This document shows positions 1-8,904 of a stretch of 64,000 nt of DNA, piece by piece (positions within the stretch are counted from its first letter, which is position 1; each line of letters begins with the position of its first letter). Where the stretch lies: assembly GCA_009780325.1 (NCBI GenBank), contig WRAF01000003.1, positions 1 through 64,000 on the forward strand, in the 5' to 3' direction. The position numbers and the translations under genes were made by a program. The stretch is from Bacillota bacterium. GTDB taxonomy: Bacteria > Bacillota > Clostridia > Christensenellales > Pumilibacteraceae. Below the pieces are notes generated by a model that saw only the letters and a program-made list of their open reading frames with translations, had not been told where the DNA came from and searched no databases.

Positions 1-1
1 A

Positions 2-97
2 GGGCTTGTGACATTCGTGGCGGTTGGTGAAGTAACGATTACCGCAACACTTGGGGACCACACAGCAACGGTTGTGTTTTGTGGCGATACCATGTAG
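2..97 (+). CDS. 3' end of a CDS truncated by the window edge; C-terminus of a bacterial Ig-like (Big_2-like) repeat protein
   Basis: Frame 2 reads GLVTFVAVGEVTITATLGDHTATVVFCGDTM*; the G-x-VT-x-VAVGE-x-TITAT-x-G pattern is typical of Big_2 domains. Confidence 0.6.
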   Translation, partial: GLVTFVAVGEVTITATLGDHTATVVFCGDTM

Positions 98-275
98 GGG
101 CGGCAACCTGCCGCCCGCTGTTGGTCACGGAATGGGGCGGCGGACGGGCAATGCCCGCCCCTACAATTTTAATTCATTTTGCAGTGCGGGCGGACGATGC
201 CCGCCCCTACATTCTGTTGCTGTGTTCAAACTCAAACAGCGGGCTCGCGTTGCTCACCCCTACTATTTTAATTTA
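97..275. repeat. Extragenic GC-rich palindromic repeats (GTAGGGGCGGC...GCCCGCCCCTAC type)
   Basis: 'gtaggggcggcaacctgccgcccg' followed by 'gggcaatgcccgcccctac' and 'ggacgatgcccgcccctac'; much higher GC than the rest of the window. Confidence 0.7.
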
Positions 276-291
276 TGGGTATCCGTTTGAC

Positions 292-418
292 CAACCTAAC
301 CTAGTCATTCTGAACGAAGTGAAGAATCTAGGCACGAAGTGCCGTAAAATAATACGCTTACGCTAGATGCTTCGCTTCGCTCAGTATGACATAACCGCCT
401 TGTCATTAAGTTAGGTTG
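292..418. repeat. Large imperfect inverted-repeat element
   Basis: caacctaac (292-300)/gttaggttg (410-418) outer arms; gtcattctgaacgaagtgaagaatct (304-329)/agatgcttcgcttcgctcagtatgac (365-390) inner arms; ggcacgaagtgcc palindrome at 331-343. Confidence 0.7.
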
Positions 419-619
419 TGTTTTTAGGATAAGAGTTAGGGCAATATAATAAGACATCTATCCACAGCATTAGGTTGGTTCTAATTAACAAAAACAAACA
501 ACCATTTCAAAAACGCACCCAAATGAACGCCCCTTAGAAAATCGAAGCGGAGTCAGACGGCGACGCAGCATAATTTACTATGCTATATATAAGGATAGAG
601 GTAGGATATAATAGATAAG

Positions 620-659
620 GCGGCAGGGCAATAGTAAAACGCTCTGCCGCTTTTTTTTT
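620..659 (+). terminator. Rho-independent terminator
   Basis: gcggcagggc / gctctgccgc stem (9/10) followed by a T9 tract. Confidence 0.75.
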
Positions 660-830
660 CATTTTGAGTTTATTTGCGTATTTTTGCGAGTTTTAGCAAC
701 CGAACCAAAAGTAATATTATGCTAAGTTCATATCCCATACAGCAAAACGGCAAAGTGCGACCTGAACGATAAGTAAATGATTTTGAGTATTTACCCCCAA
801 ACATATCAATATTAAGGGCAAAAGAGCATA

Positions 831-867
831 AAAAAAGACACCACAGCACATTCCGTTCTGTCGTGTC
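831..867 (-). terminator. Rho-independent terminator of the tRNA-Ser transcript
   Basis: On the minus strand: gacacgacag - loop - ctgtggtgtc followed by a T-rich tract; directly downstream of the tRNA. Confidence 0.7.
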
Positions 868-871
868 TTGA

Positions 872-960
872 TGGCGGAGAGAGAGGGATTCGAACCCCCG
901 TGACTTTAACATCTAACGGTTTTCAAGACCGCCCCGTTATGACCGCTTCGGTATCTCTCC
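872..960 (-). tRNA. tRNA-Ser (anticodon TGA)
   Basis: Minus strand ggagagataccgaagcggtcataacggggcggtcttgaaaaccg...gggttcgaatccctctctctccgcca: acceptor stem ggagaga/tctctcc, T-loop GGTTCGAATCC, anticodon loop tcTTGAaaa, long variable arm, encoded CCA. Confidence 0.95.
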
Positions 961-1016
961 AAGGGTTTGTATTTATCAGGCAACAATTTAAGTATAAAAC
1001 AAACTTACTAATAAAC

Positions 1017-1045
1017 AGTCTATCAAACTTTTTTTTATTTGTCAA
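1017..1045 (-). promoter_or_regulatory. Sigma-A-like promoter upstream of tRNA-Ser
   Basis: Minus strand TTGACA - 17 nt - TAGACT. Confidence 0.5.
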
Positions 1046-1062
1046 GCACTTTTATTGGGATT

Positions 1063-1446
1063 TTAGATGGTTTTAAAAAATTCATAGTTAAATATTATAA
1101 AAAATTTAATTTCAATAGCTTTAGTTGTCTTAAAATAAACTAGTAAATCGGTTGCTTTTTTGTAAGCAGAATAAGGGACAAAGATGTCATATGCTATGGA
1201 TAAAAAATTTGCGCCAAAAACAGCTCTAAATGCTGCAGCACCGCTTTTATCATGCTTAATAAAAGGTATATCATTTTCTTTTAGCATATTCATTAACATA
1301 TCTGCTTTTAATTGTTCATTTATGTACACTAAAAATACAGCATCATTATCAAATGGTTGTCTTAATTTTTTATTGCCGCATCTAGGACATCTTTTGTGAC
1401 TATCATTAAAGATTATCTTACATTTAGTACAATATATCAATTCCAT
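1063..1446 (-). CDS. DUF2007-like protein with N-terminal zinc ribbon
   Basis: N-term CTKCKIIFNDSHKRCPRCG (CxxC...CxxC) followed by a short domain with YINEQLKADMLMNMLKENDIPFI. Confidence 0.5.
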   Translation of the reverse strand: MELIYCTKCKIIFNDSHKRCPRCGNKKLRQPFDNDAVFLVYINEQLKADMLMNMLKENDIPFIKHDKSGAAAFRAVFGANFLSIAYDIFVPYSAYKKATDLLVYFKTTKAIEIKFFIIFNYEFFKTI

Positions 1447-1455
1447 ACGATATTG

Positions 1456-2313
1456 TTACTCTCTAATTTCATTTTCTAATGGCGCTCTCTCTAATATGCT
1501 CATATTTTTTAAGATTTTCTTTATAAATCTCAGCATATATGCAAAATACAATCCATCTACGCATCTATCGTCAATGCTAATTGCTACTTGAAAAATCTTG
1601 TCAATAGCAATTTCTCCATTATCATTTATAATAGGCATAGGTTGTTCTTTTCCTAGAGTAGCAAAAAAAGAACAATTGCCAAAATTATATAAATGGTGTG
1701 ACACAGGTCCTAACCCAATGGATTTTAAATCGGCAAAAAATATTGAACTATGAAAAGGAGAAACTTCAAACATAAATTTTTTAGATAGCCATCCAAAATA
1801 ATCTGCAATTCTTAATATTCTTAATGTCATTCTTAAAAATAATAGTGGGGTACGTGCCATGCGTCTAGCTGTTTTATCTGAAGCAGAAACACTTTTTATT
1901 GCAACTTCAATTGCACTGTCAAGTTTTTGTTTGATTTGGTCTAATGTTTCATCACCATTAAAGCTTGCTTTGACTGAGACTTCAGGTTTATCGCATTTAA
2001 GAGACTGGTGCACCATAAACGCAACGTCAATATTGTTGCGTTGATAAAACCTTTGTGCGGTAATAAATCTATTTAATCGGGGATAGCACTTAAAACACCT
2101 AATTAAAATGGCTAACACCAAATCTCTATAAGTATAAGTAATACCATATGTTTCTTTTTTAAGTTTTATATATTCATCAAAATATTTAGCAGACTCACTA
2201 AACATATATTTATTGACATTACCCTCACGCCCCGGCATAAATATAGGCATAAGCTTTGCCACACCTTTTAGACCTTTCACTTTTTTTGCGTCTTTTCTTT
2301 TGAAGAAAAACAT
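1456..2313 (-). CDS. Stand-alone 2-oxoacid dehydrogenase E2-type (CAT-like) acyltransferase domain protein
   Basis: C-terminal SIDDRCVDGLYFAYML resembles the E2/CAT catalytic motif (DHRxxDG); no lipoyl domain. Confidence 0.6.
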   Translation of the reverse strand: MFFFKRKDAKKVKGLKGVAKLMPIFMPGREGNVNKYMFSESAKYFDEYIKLKKETYGITYTYRDLVLAILIRCFKCYPRLNRFITAQRFYQRNNIDVAFMVHQSLKCDKPEVSVKASFNGDETLDQIKQKLDSAIEVAIKSVSASDKTARRMARTPLLFLRMTLRILRIADYFGWLSKKFMFEVSPFHSSIFFADLKSIGLGPVSHHLYNFGNCSFFATLGKEQPMPIINDNGEIAIDKIFQVAISIDDRCVDGLYFAYMLRFIKKILKNMSILERAPLENEIRE

Positions 2314-2330
2314 TTATATAAATCTCCGCT

Positions 2331-2438
2331 TTAGTTTATTATTGCTATTCTATCTGTGCTTACTTCTAAAATAACACCACAATGAGGGCAAATTATATCA
2401 TCTTCATCAACTTCTTGTTCGCATGAATTGCAATTCAT
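2331..2438 (-). CDS. Small zinc-ribbon protein (35 aa), not in the ORF track
   Basis: MNCNSCEQEVDEDDIICPHCGVILEVSTDRIAIIN*; two CxxC motifs; SD-like agggag upstream; immediately precedes the E2-like gene on the same strand. Confidence 0.65.
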   Translation of the reverse strand: MNCNSCEQEVDEDDIICPHCGVILEVSTDRIAIIN

Positions 2439-2546
2439 AATAATTATTCTCCCTAAAAAGATATTTATACAGTTTAACATAGAAAAAATTATAATGCAAA
2501 CAAATTATGCTTGCATTTAGCTCACTAATAGTGGTATTATTGCTTG

Positions 2547-2819
2547 ATGAACAAAATTATTCCAATAGCATTATTAATAATAGCAATCATAGGACTTATT
2601 GTGTCGTTGATTGCATTTATCCTTGCAATAATAGGAAGTATAGCAATAATTGCACAAATAATAGCTTTAATATTTTTAATTATAGCGATATCTATAAATT
2701 CTACACCGTTTGCATTAGGTCTTGCTTTTAAAGGCAAGTTAACTAAAATGGCATTTGTTATCAGTTTAATTGGTATGGTGCTAGTGTTTATAGGTTTTAT
2801 TTTATTATTTGCTCTTTAA
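2547..2819 (+). CDS. Small hydrophobic membrane protein
   Basis: 90-aa ORF with several transmembrane stretches rich in I/L/A; no recognised family. Confidence 0.45.
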   Translation: MNKIIPIALLIIAIIGLIVSLIAFILAIIGSIAIIAQIIALIFLIIAISINSTPFALGLAFKGKLTKMAFVISLIGMVLVFIGFILLFAL

Positions 2820-2922
2820 AAATTTTAAAGAATTTTATTAAATAATAAGCTAAAATGTAAAAATATGTAAAATTTACTTGACAAAACTTATCACATATAT
2901 AATATTATTTATATATATTATA

Positions 2923-2952
2923 TAGTGGATAATATTGTATATTTATCTACTA
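2923..2952. promoter_or_regulatory. Inverted repeat upstream of TasA-like gene (possible operator)
   Basis: tagtggata (2923-2931) / tatctacta (2944-2952), 8/9 complementary. Confidence 0.3.
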
Positions 2953-2984
2953 TTAATATGTTTTAAGGAGTCAAATAAATAAAA

Positions 2985-3641
2985 ATGAAAAGCAAGAAAA
3001 AATCTATTTTGATAGTTTTACTGTCTATGTTAATGGTGGCAACAATCGCTGTATCTTGGGTGTTTTGGAATTCAGGTATTTTCGGTAATGATGAAGATGG
3101 TAGATTTTCAGTTACCATCGGTACACCAGGTGCAATAAATACAGTAGTAGATATTAGTGACCCAAATATTACTAACCTTAGGCTTGTTCCTACTGGTGTT
3201 AGATATGATTCGACAACTGAAACTACATCAATTGTTTTCACAGTTGATGTAGAATGGAGACCTTTTTATAATCTTGATGCTCAAGACATGGAGGGTGAGA
3301 TAGGTATACTAACAGCTGCTTGGGTTGACCTTCACATTGCTCCGACTTATACTGCTGTTCTTGACCCTAACAACTTGCTGGCTGGTGATTCTTTCTTTGA
3401 AAATTATCAAGACACACGAAGAGTAGTGAGAGGATTAGAAGGTGATGCTTTATTTGAAGTGGCGTTTGTTTTTCCAGAGGGCACTGATATAACTACAGAT
3501 GACAGTGTGCCAGTGCAAATAACAATCACTATGAATCGCCCTGCAAATAGAGAACAAATGAATCGTGTTATTAATAGGCAAGCAATTTTCACAATAAACT
3601 TTGCTGTTGAAACTGCTGATGATTTGCTAATAACTCCATAA
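2985..3641 (+). CDS. Exported protein with SipW-dependent-type signal, TasA/camelysin-like
   Basis: N-term MKSKKKSILIVLLSMLMVATIAVSWVFWNSGIFGNDEDGRFSVTIG; next to an ER-type signal peptidase; SD aaggag. Confidence 0.5.
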   Translation: MKSKKKSILIVLLSMLMVATIAVSWVFWNSGIFGNDEDGRFSVTIGTPGAINTVVDISDPNITNLRLVPTGVRYDSTTETTSIVFTVDVEWRPFYNLDAQDMEGEIGILTAAWVDLHIAPTYTAVLDPNNLLAGDSFFENYQDTRRVVRGLEGDALFEVAFVFPEGTDITTDDSVPVQITITMNRPANREQMNRVINRQAIFTINFAVETADDLLITP

Positions 3642-3785
3642 TCAAAAGATAATTAAAATAGACTTTTCCTCCTAGTAAGCATTCTAGGGGGATTAGCTCT
3701 AAAATAATAATAAGAAATTTAATTAAATAGTCCAGTCCTGCCTTTTGTCTTAATGACATTTTAAGCTTATAATATTGGAGATTAT

Positions 3786-4397
3786 ATGCAAAAAACCAAG
3801 GGGAAAAAGGTCAGGGGCATTATCAATTGGATAGTGTTTTTGACGATAGCAGTCTTTTTAGCGGCATTTTTTATTATGCAGGCTATATCACCCCAGCTTC
3901 CATTAAATGTAATAGGAGTGGGTTTTTTTACGATTGCTCCCACACAAAGTATGGAACCTGATTTAACTCATAATGATTTGATTGTAGTCAGACGCACGGA
4001 TTTTAGTAGTTTAGAAATAGGGGATACTGTTACTTTTAAAACAGAAATTAGGATAAGAGGAATAATGCAAGAAGTTTATATTACACACAATATTGCTGGA
4101 TATAGAGTGTGTGTTGAAAGTGGGCAAAGGGCATTTGTTACAAGAGGAATAAATGCAGGCGGCTATGACAGAAACTTAATGACAGAAGACGGAACAGCAT
4201 TTAGAGGGAGTGCTACAAATACTTTTGTAGGAGTTGTTTTTAGCAGCAGTAGATTTTTTGGCAATTTATTTGCATATTTTAGGTCTCCGTATGCAACACT
4301 TGCTGCAATTTTAAATATGTTTATTTTAATGATAATTTATTTAATGGTTAAACCTGAAAAGATAAAAAAAGATAAATTAAAAAGAGGAGAAGCTTAA
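3786..4397 (+). CDS. sipW: Signal peptidase I, ER/SipW type
   Basis: IAPTQSMEPDLTHNDLIVV (catalytic Ser) and YITHNIAGY (His, ER-type dyad); N- and C-terminal TM segments. Confidence 0.75.
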   Translation: MQKTKGKKVRGIINWIVFLTIAVFLAAFFIMQAISPQLPLNVIGVGFFTIAPTQSMEPDLTHNDLIVVRRTDFSSLEIGDTVTFKTEIRIRGIMQEVYITHNIAGYRVCVESGQRAFVTRGINAGGYDRNLMTEDGTAFRGSATNTFVGVVFSSSRFFGNLFAYFRSPYATLAAILNMFILMIIYLMVKPEKIKKDKLKRGEA

Positions 4398-4415
4398 TAA
4401 TAGCAACTTATTCAT

Positions 4416-4444
4416 TTGACATTAAACTTAATTTGGTGTATTAT
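4416..4444 (+). promoter_or_regulatory. Sigma-A-like promoter for tRNA-Arg
   Basis: TTGACA - 17 nt - TATTAT, about 15 nt before the tRNA. Confidence 0.55.
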
Positions 4445-4459
4445 TTGATTGTATTTTTA

Positions 4460-4534
4460 GCACCCGTAGTAAAACGGATATTACAATTCCCTCCTAAGGA
4501 ATAATTACAGGTTCGATTCCTGTCGGGTGTACCA
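4460..4534 (+). tRNA. tRNA-Arg (anticodon CCT)
   Basis: gcacccg...cgggtgtacca acceptor/CCA; anticodon stem-loop attcc-ctCCTaa-ggaat; T-loop ggttcgattcc. Confidence 0.93.
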
Positions 4535-4566
4535 AATTAAAGATAAAATGTTGTTGCTTTTATGTT

Positions 4567-6915
4567 ATGAGACAAAACAATAACATAGCAAATAAAAATT
4601 TTAAAATTAAGGCGGCAATAATTATCGCTGCTGTTTGTGCTATGTTTATAATTAGTTTATATTTTATTGCACCTAGCTTGACTTTTTGGCCAGGTAATGG
4701 TGAATTTAATCAAATAATTAGGATTGGCGTGTGGGATACGGACGATGATAATCAAGGACTTGTCACAAACTTTGATGATGCATATTTTATAATCAGACAG
4801 GCAGACCCTTTTATGCAACTAGGCATAAACAGAATTCATATTTTAGGCGATGCCAATTATCAAACTGCACCTAATATTCCATCTGCTTTAATTCAAAATG
4901 ATGTTTTATTATTTAAGTATGGTACATCTATATTTGCTGTGCAAATTATTGGCACGTTGCCTCTTGCTACATTTACTTCATGGGAAAACCTAATGACAGC
5001 AATAAATAATCCGCTTAATCCAACACATACAAACCCTAACTTAACAGATCATAATCTCTTTAGACCAGGGAATGTCTACACACGATTTCATGCTCCAGTT
5101 AGTCATAACAATTCACAATTTTTAGCACGTCATGACAGCGTGACTTCTGTTCCTCAAATGGGGACTGATTGGTTTTTAGTTAATCCATCATGGCTGCCAC
5201 AAAATTATCCGTTAGGAGCAATTGTAGAACATAACGGCAACCACTTTAAAAAAATTAGAAACACCATAGATTCCATTCAAATAGTTGCTCCGCTAAATAC
5301 AACCTATTGGCAATCACTAACAAGTATAGACATTAATGTTGAATCTGCGCCAAATTTTAATACTCAAGCATCATGGAATCTTCATGATGTTGTAGAGTAT
5401 CAAAATATATATTTTGCATCAGTTGCAAACAACAATTCTTCCAATCCTATCACAAGTCCTTTGTGGCAGCAGATAAATGAGTTTGACAGACAAAATCTTG
5501 TGCCCTGGTATGGTTCTCAACCGCATTTAGTGGGCGATTTGGTTAGACATACATTAGCAGATGGCGAAATAGCCTTTTTTAGAAGAGACAATACAGGCGG
5601 CACTTCACTTATTACATCTCCATATGGACAATGGAGAAGAGTGCATAATTGGCATGGTTTAACAGGTGTGCCTTATTGGTCACCTAGTATTCATTATAGC
5701 GGAACAGCATTTTTAGGTGCATTAGTAAACTATGCCGGAGCAATTTTTCAATTAAGCGGCACTTGGTCGCCTTTAGGGCAAACTCCAGTGCAAGCATTTG
5801 ACCATTGGCGCAGAGTACGTACATGGGAAGAAACTCAAAGACCGATAGAGTTTACAAGAAGCAGCTGGAGTAGAAATACTATCTTTAAAGTGACAACAGG
5901 TGATACTCATTTTTATTCAGTGCTTATTCATGGTGATATTACTTCAGGAAACTCGGTTACTCCTAGTACACCGTATTCAGGGCAGCCTATAGGAACCAAC
6001 AATTGGTTTAGAAGAGTATCTGAATGGACACCTGTAATAACTTTTTCTTCAATTTATACAACAGCAACGTGGTCAACTGCCACAATAAATATGGCTTATA
6101 CTATTGATATAGATACAGGAGAAAAAATTTTTTGGGAGTCACTATCTAGTCAAACAGCAAATCATCCATTTGATGGAAGTCCCTTTTGGAGAAGGCATTC
6201 TTTTCCTGTTAGGGATACTATAATTGTTTCTTTCATAATGGGTAATTCAATTATTTGGGATAGAAATACTTTGGTTAATCCTGTCACTAATCTTAATCCA
6301 TTGCCTCCTTCAGTTGCAAACAATCATTGGACTAGAAGAGTTTTAGGTGTCAGCAATCCTTATGTTTATACTATTGAAGACGGGGTGGTAGCTTTGTGGA
6401 GAAATAATTTGCCTATACCGACAGGTGGAAACATAAATTCCATAGGCGGGTCAGGGTGGATCAGAATTAATTTTACTTCTACTCAGCACTTTGTTTATAC
6501 AATTAATGCGGTAGATTTAAAGCAGTTTTGGTTTTCGCCCAATAGGTCATCGCTTAATCCTAGCGTGGGAAGCGGTGATTGGGTGCTTATTCATGATGCG
6601 ATTGAGATTCCTAACGTGGGTGTGGATGGTATAATAATTTACCCTACTAATGGTAGAGGGTTTTATTATTTTCATGTATTAGATGACGGAACTTGGAACA
6701 AATTAAGCAATGCATGGATAGGGAATTTTGGGCATATGATTAATCATTGGGGGAATTTAAATAGATATCAAAGCGGGGATATAGTTGTATATGGTGTGAC
6801 GGCTGTGGGTAAGTTTAGGTTTTTTAGAATGAGAAATGGTATAAATACAAGTTTAGCTGTAGGTGTATCACCTATGAGTGAATCGGGGCAAACATTTTGG
6901 GAGGCAGTGAGATAG
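4567..6915 (+). CDS. Large exported protein with about 10 W/Y-rich repeats (CBM5/12-like appearance)
   Basis: N-terminal TM; recurrent units ending WRRV/WQQI/WFRRV/WTRRV with Y..G..V.y....YF motifs. Confidence 0.55.
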   Translation: MRQNNNIANKNFKIKAAIIIAAVCAMFIISLYFIAPSLTFWPGNGEFNQIIRIGVWDTDDDNQGLVTNFDDAYFIIRQADPFMQLGINRIHILGDANYQTAPNIPSALIQNDVLLFKYGTSIFAVQIIGTLPLATFTSWENLMTAINNPLNPTHTNPNLTDHNLFRPGNVYTRFHAPVSHNNSQFLARHDSVTSVPQMGTDWFLVNPSWLPQNYPLGAIVEHNGNHFKKIRNTIDSIQIVAPLNTTYWQSLTSIDINVESAPNFNTQASWNLHDVVEYQNIYFASVANNNSSNPITSPLWQQINEFDRQNLVPWYGSQPHLVGDLVRHTLADGEIAFFRRDNTGGTSLITSPYGQWRRVHNWHGLTGVPYWSPSIHYSGTAFLGALVNYAGAIFQLSGTWSPLGQTPVQAFDHWRRVRTWEETQRPIEFTRSSWSRNTIFKVTTGDTHFYSVLIHGDITSGNSVTPSTPYSGQPIGTNNWFRRVSEWTPVITFSSIYTTATWSTATINMAYTIDIDTGEKIFWESLSSQTANHPFDGSPFWRRHSFPVRDTIIVSFIMGNSIIWDRNTLVNPVTNLNPLPPSVANNHWTRRVLGVSNPYVYTIEDGVVALWRNNLPIPTGGNINSIGGSGWIRINFTSTQHFVYTINAVDLKQFWFSPNRSSLNPSVGSGDWVLIHDAIEIPNVGVDGIIIYPTNGRGFYYFHVLDDGTWNKLSNAWIGNFGHMINHWGNLNRYQSGDIVVYGVTAVGKFRFFRMRNGINTSLAVGVSPMSESGQTFWEAVR

Positions 6916-6933
6916 ATTTATTTAGAATATTTT

Positions 6934-6983
6934 AAGATAAAACTAATCCCCTCAATTTTTTATGAGGGGATTAGTTTTATCTT
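6934..6983. terminator. Bidirectional terminator between convergent genes
   Basis: Perfect 21-bp inverted repeat aagataaaactaatcccctca / tgaggggattagttttatctt with A/T tracts on either side. Confidence 0.85.
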
Positions 6984-6992
6984 AAAAAAATT

Positions 6993-8162
6993 TTACTTTT
7001 TCTTTTTAGCAGCAGCTGTGATTTCACAATGTTCAACAACTTCAACTTTAGGTACTGCTAAGCGTATTTTATGTCGGTCAAATAATATTTTTAATTCTCT
7101 ATTTAAATCTCTATTAAGCTGCAATCTTGCCGTTTCTGATACTTTAGCTACAACTCTTAGCATCACACCCCTATTATTAAATTCAACTACACCTTTATAA
7201 AACGGTCCGTCTGTAATAGCAGGGAATTTTTCTGCTATAATTTCTAAATTATCGTTAATTATTTGTTCAATCTTTTCTAAGTTTTCATCATATTCAATTA
7301 CTACATCACATACAGCAAAACTACGATGCATGCTCATATTTATAAATCTGACAAACTGGCTGTTGTTAATTATCATTACATCCCCGCCAATGTTTGCAAG
7401 TCTTGTTGTTCTTATGCCTAAATCTTCTATTTCACCCCTAAAATCGCCTACGGTAACAATATCACCAACTTGTAAATTGTCTTCAAAAATCAAAAATAAT
7501 CCAGTCAATAAGTCGCCAACAAGTCCTTGTGCACCAAAACCGATAGCAATACCCAAAGCTGCAATTGCAGCGGCTAGCACTGCTTGGTTGACATCCCAAA
7601 CTTCAAATAAAATGATTAATACAACTATATAGCCAATATATTTTGTTAAGCTAGCTACAAGTGAAACAATAGTTTTTCTTCTTTTAGAATCCCCTCTTGC
7701 CGTAAGTTTGATTATAAAGTGAACGATAGTGATAATAATAAAACCAGTTAATATAGCTAAGGCTGAACGTAAAAAGCGGTTGCCAGCAGCTTCAACGGTA
7801 TATCTAACAGGTTGGTCATAATAATGGCGTACTCCATCTATATAAAAATAATATCTATAAGAATAATAATAACCTCTGCCTAGAATATGTACTTGAGCAA
7901 ATCGAGAGATAGCAGAATAGTATGGCAGGGTATTAACAAATATAAATGCAAAACCATATGTGGCTAAAATAACAGCCGTAATAATAGCAAAAATAATGAT
8001 TTTGCGAACTTTACGGCGTTTTTTTGCTCTTTCATAAGCAGCAGCATTTTTTGCTAGTTTTTCTTCATCTTCACCTGACAAAATTAGTTGACCTAGTTTG
8101 TTTTTAAGTGACCACTTCTTTTTTTCTTCTGGGCAGTCATTATTATTAAATTTATTATCCAT
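6993..8162 (-). CDS. MscS family mechanosensitive ion channel
   Basis: AAIAALGIAIGFGAQGLVGDLLTGLFLIFEDNLQVGDIVTVGDFRGEIEDLGIRTTRL is characteristic of MscS. Confidence 0.92.
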   Translation of the reverse strand: MDNKFNNNDCPEEKKKWSLKNKLGQLILSGEDEEKLAKNAAAYERAKKRRKVRKIIIFAIITAVILATYGFAFIFVNTLPYYSAISRFAQVHILGRGYYYSYRYYFYIDGVRHYYDQPVRYTVEAAGNRFLRSALAILTGFIIITIVHFIIKLTARGDSKRRKTIVSLVASLTKYIGYIVVLIILFEVWDVNQAVLAAAIAALGIAIGFGAQGLVGDLLTGLFLIFEDNLQVGDIVTVGDFRGEIEDLGIRTTRLANIGGDVMIINNSQFVRFINMSMHRSFAVCDVVIEYDENLEKIEQIINDNLEIIAEKFPAITDGPFYKGVVEFNNRGVMLRVVAKVSETARLQLNRDLNRELKILFDRHKIRLAVPKVEVVEHCEITAAAKKKK

Positions 8163-8273
8163 GATAATATTACTTTACAGTATTTAATTTTTTATTGCAA
8201 GCATATAATATGCAAATTACGACATATAGTGAAATAGTTTTGCAAAATGGTTAAAGTAATTAGTGATTATTGC

Positions 8274-8302
8274 TTGCTTTTTATTTTTAATTTTGTTATA
8301 AT
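8274..8302 (+). promoter_or_regulatory. Sigma-A-like promoter upstream of frr
   Basis: TTGCTT - 17 nt - TATAAT. Confidence 0.5.
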
Positions 8303-8328
8303 TGGTAAATTATGGAGGAAAATAAATT

Positions 8329-8904
8329 ATGTCTAAAGAAAAACCTGACTTAAAACTAGATTTTAATAGTTATGATGCTAAGCTTGATAAGGCTATTAAC
8401 CACTTAAAGCAAGAGTTTTCTTTGCTTAAAGCTGGCAGAGCAAATCCGCAGATTTTATCAAAAATTACTGTGGATTATTATGGTGCACCTACACCTTTAT
8501 CTAGCATGGCAAACATAAGCGTGCCTGAAGCTAGGATGCTGTTGATTTCTTTATATGATATATCTATGCTAAAAGATGTTGAAAAAGCGATTTTGGCATC
8601 AGATTTAGGGATAACTCCTTCAAATGATGGAAAGAATATTAGATTAAACTTTCCGCAATTGACTGAAGAAAAACGCAAGGATTTAGTCAAACAAGTTAAA
8701 AAAACGGCAGAAGATAGCAAAGTTATTTTAAGAAATGAGCGACGTGACATGATGGAGATAATTAAAAAATATAAAAAAGACAACCTTATTTCTGAAGATG
8801 AAGAAAAAGGGAATGGAACTGAAGTACAAAAGATATTAGATAAAAAAATCGAGCAAGTTGATAAGCTCTTAAAAGAAAAGGAATCAGAGATTCTTGAAGT
8901 CTAA
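8329..8904 (+). CDS. frr: Ribosome recycling factor
   Basis: LKAGRANPQILSKITVDYYGAPTPLSSMANISVPEARMLLI and downstream uppS context. Confidence 0.95.
   Translation: MSKEKPDLKLDFNSYDAKLDKAINHLKQEFSLLKAGRANPQILSKITVDYYGAPTPLSSMANISVPEARMLLISLYDISMLKDVEKAILASDLGITPSNDGKNIRLNFPQLTEEKRKDLVKQVKKTAEDSKVILRNERRDMMEIIKKYKKDNLISEDEEKGNGTEVQKILDKKIEQVDKLLKEKESEILEV

Noticed and set aside
51-366. Two + ORFs (79 and 95 aa)
   Set aside because: They translate the extragenic GC-rich repeats and inverted-repeat element; another frame carries the Big_2-like C-terminus.
670-912. 80-aa minus-strand ORF (MLKSRGFESLSLRHQ...)
   Set aside because: It begins inside tRNA-Ser and runs through its terminator; GFESLSLR is the translated T-loop region.
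2507-2737. ORFs overlapping the small membrane protein on both strands
   Set aside because: Overlapping frames of one AT-rich gene; no SD and unnatural composition.
3668-3695. Weak inverted repeat cctcctag/ctaggggg
   Set aside because: Only 7/8 complementary, without T tract; too weak to call a terminator.
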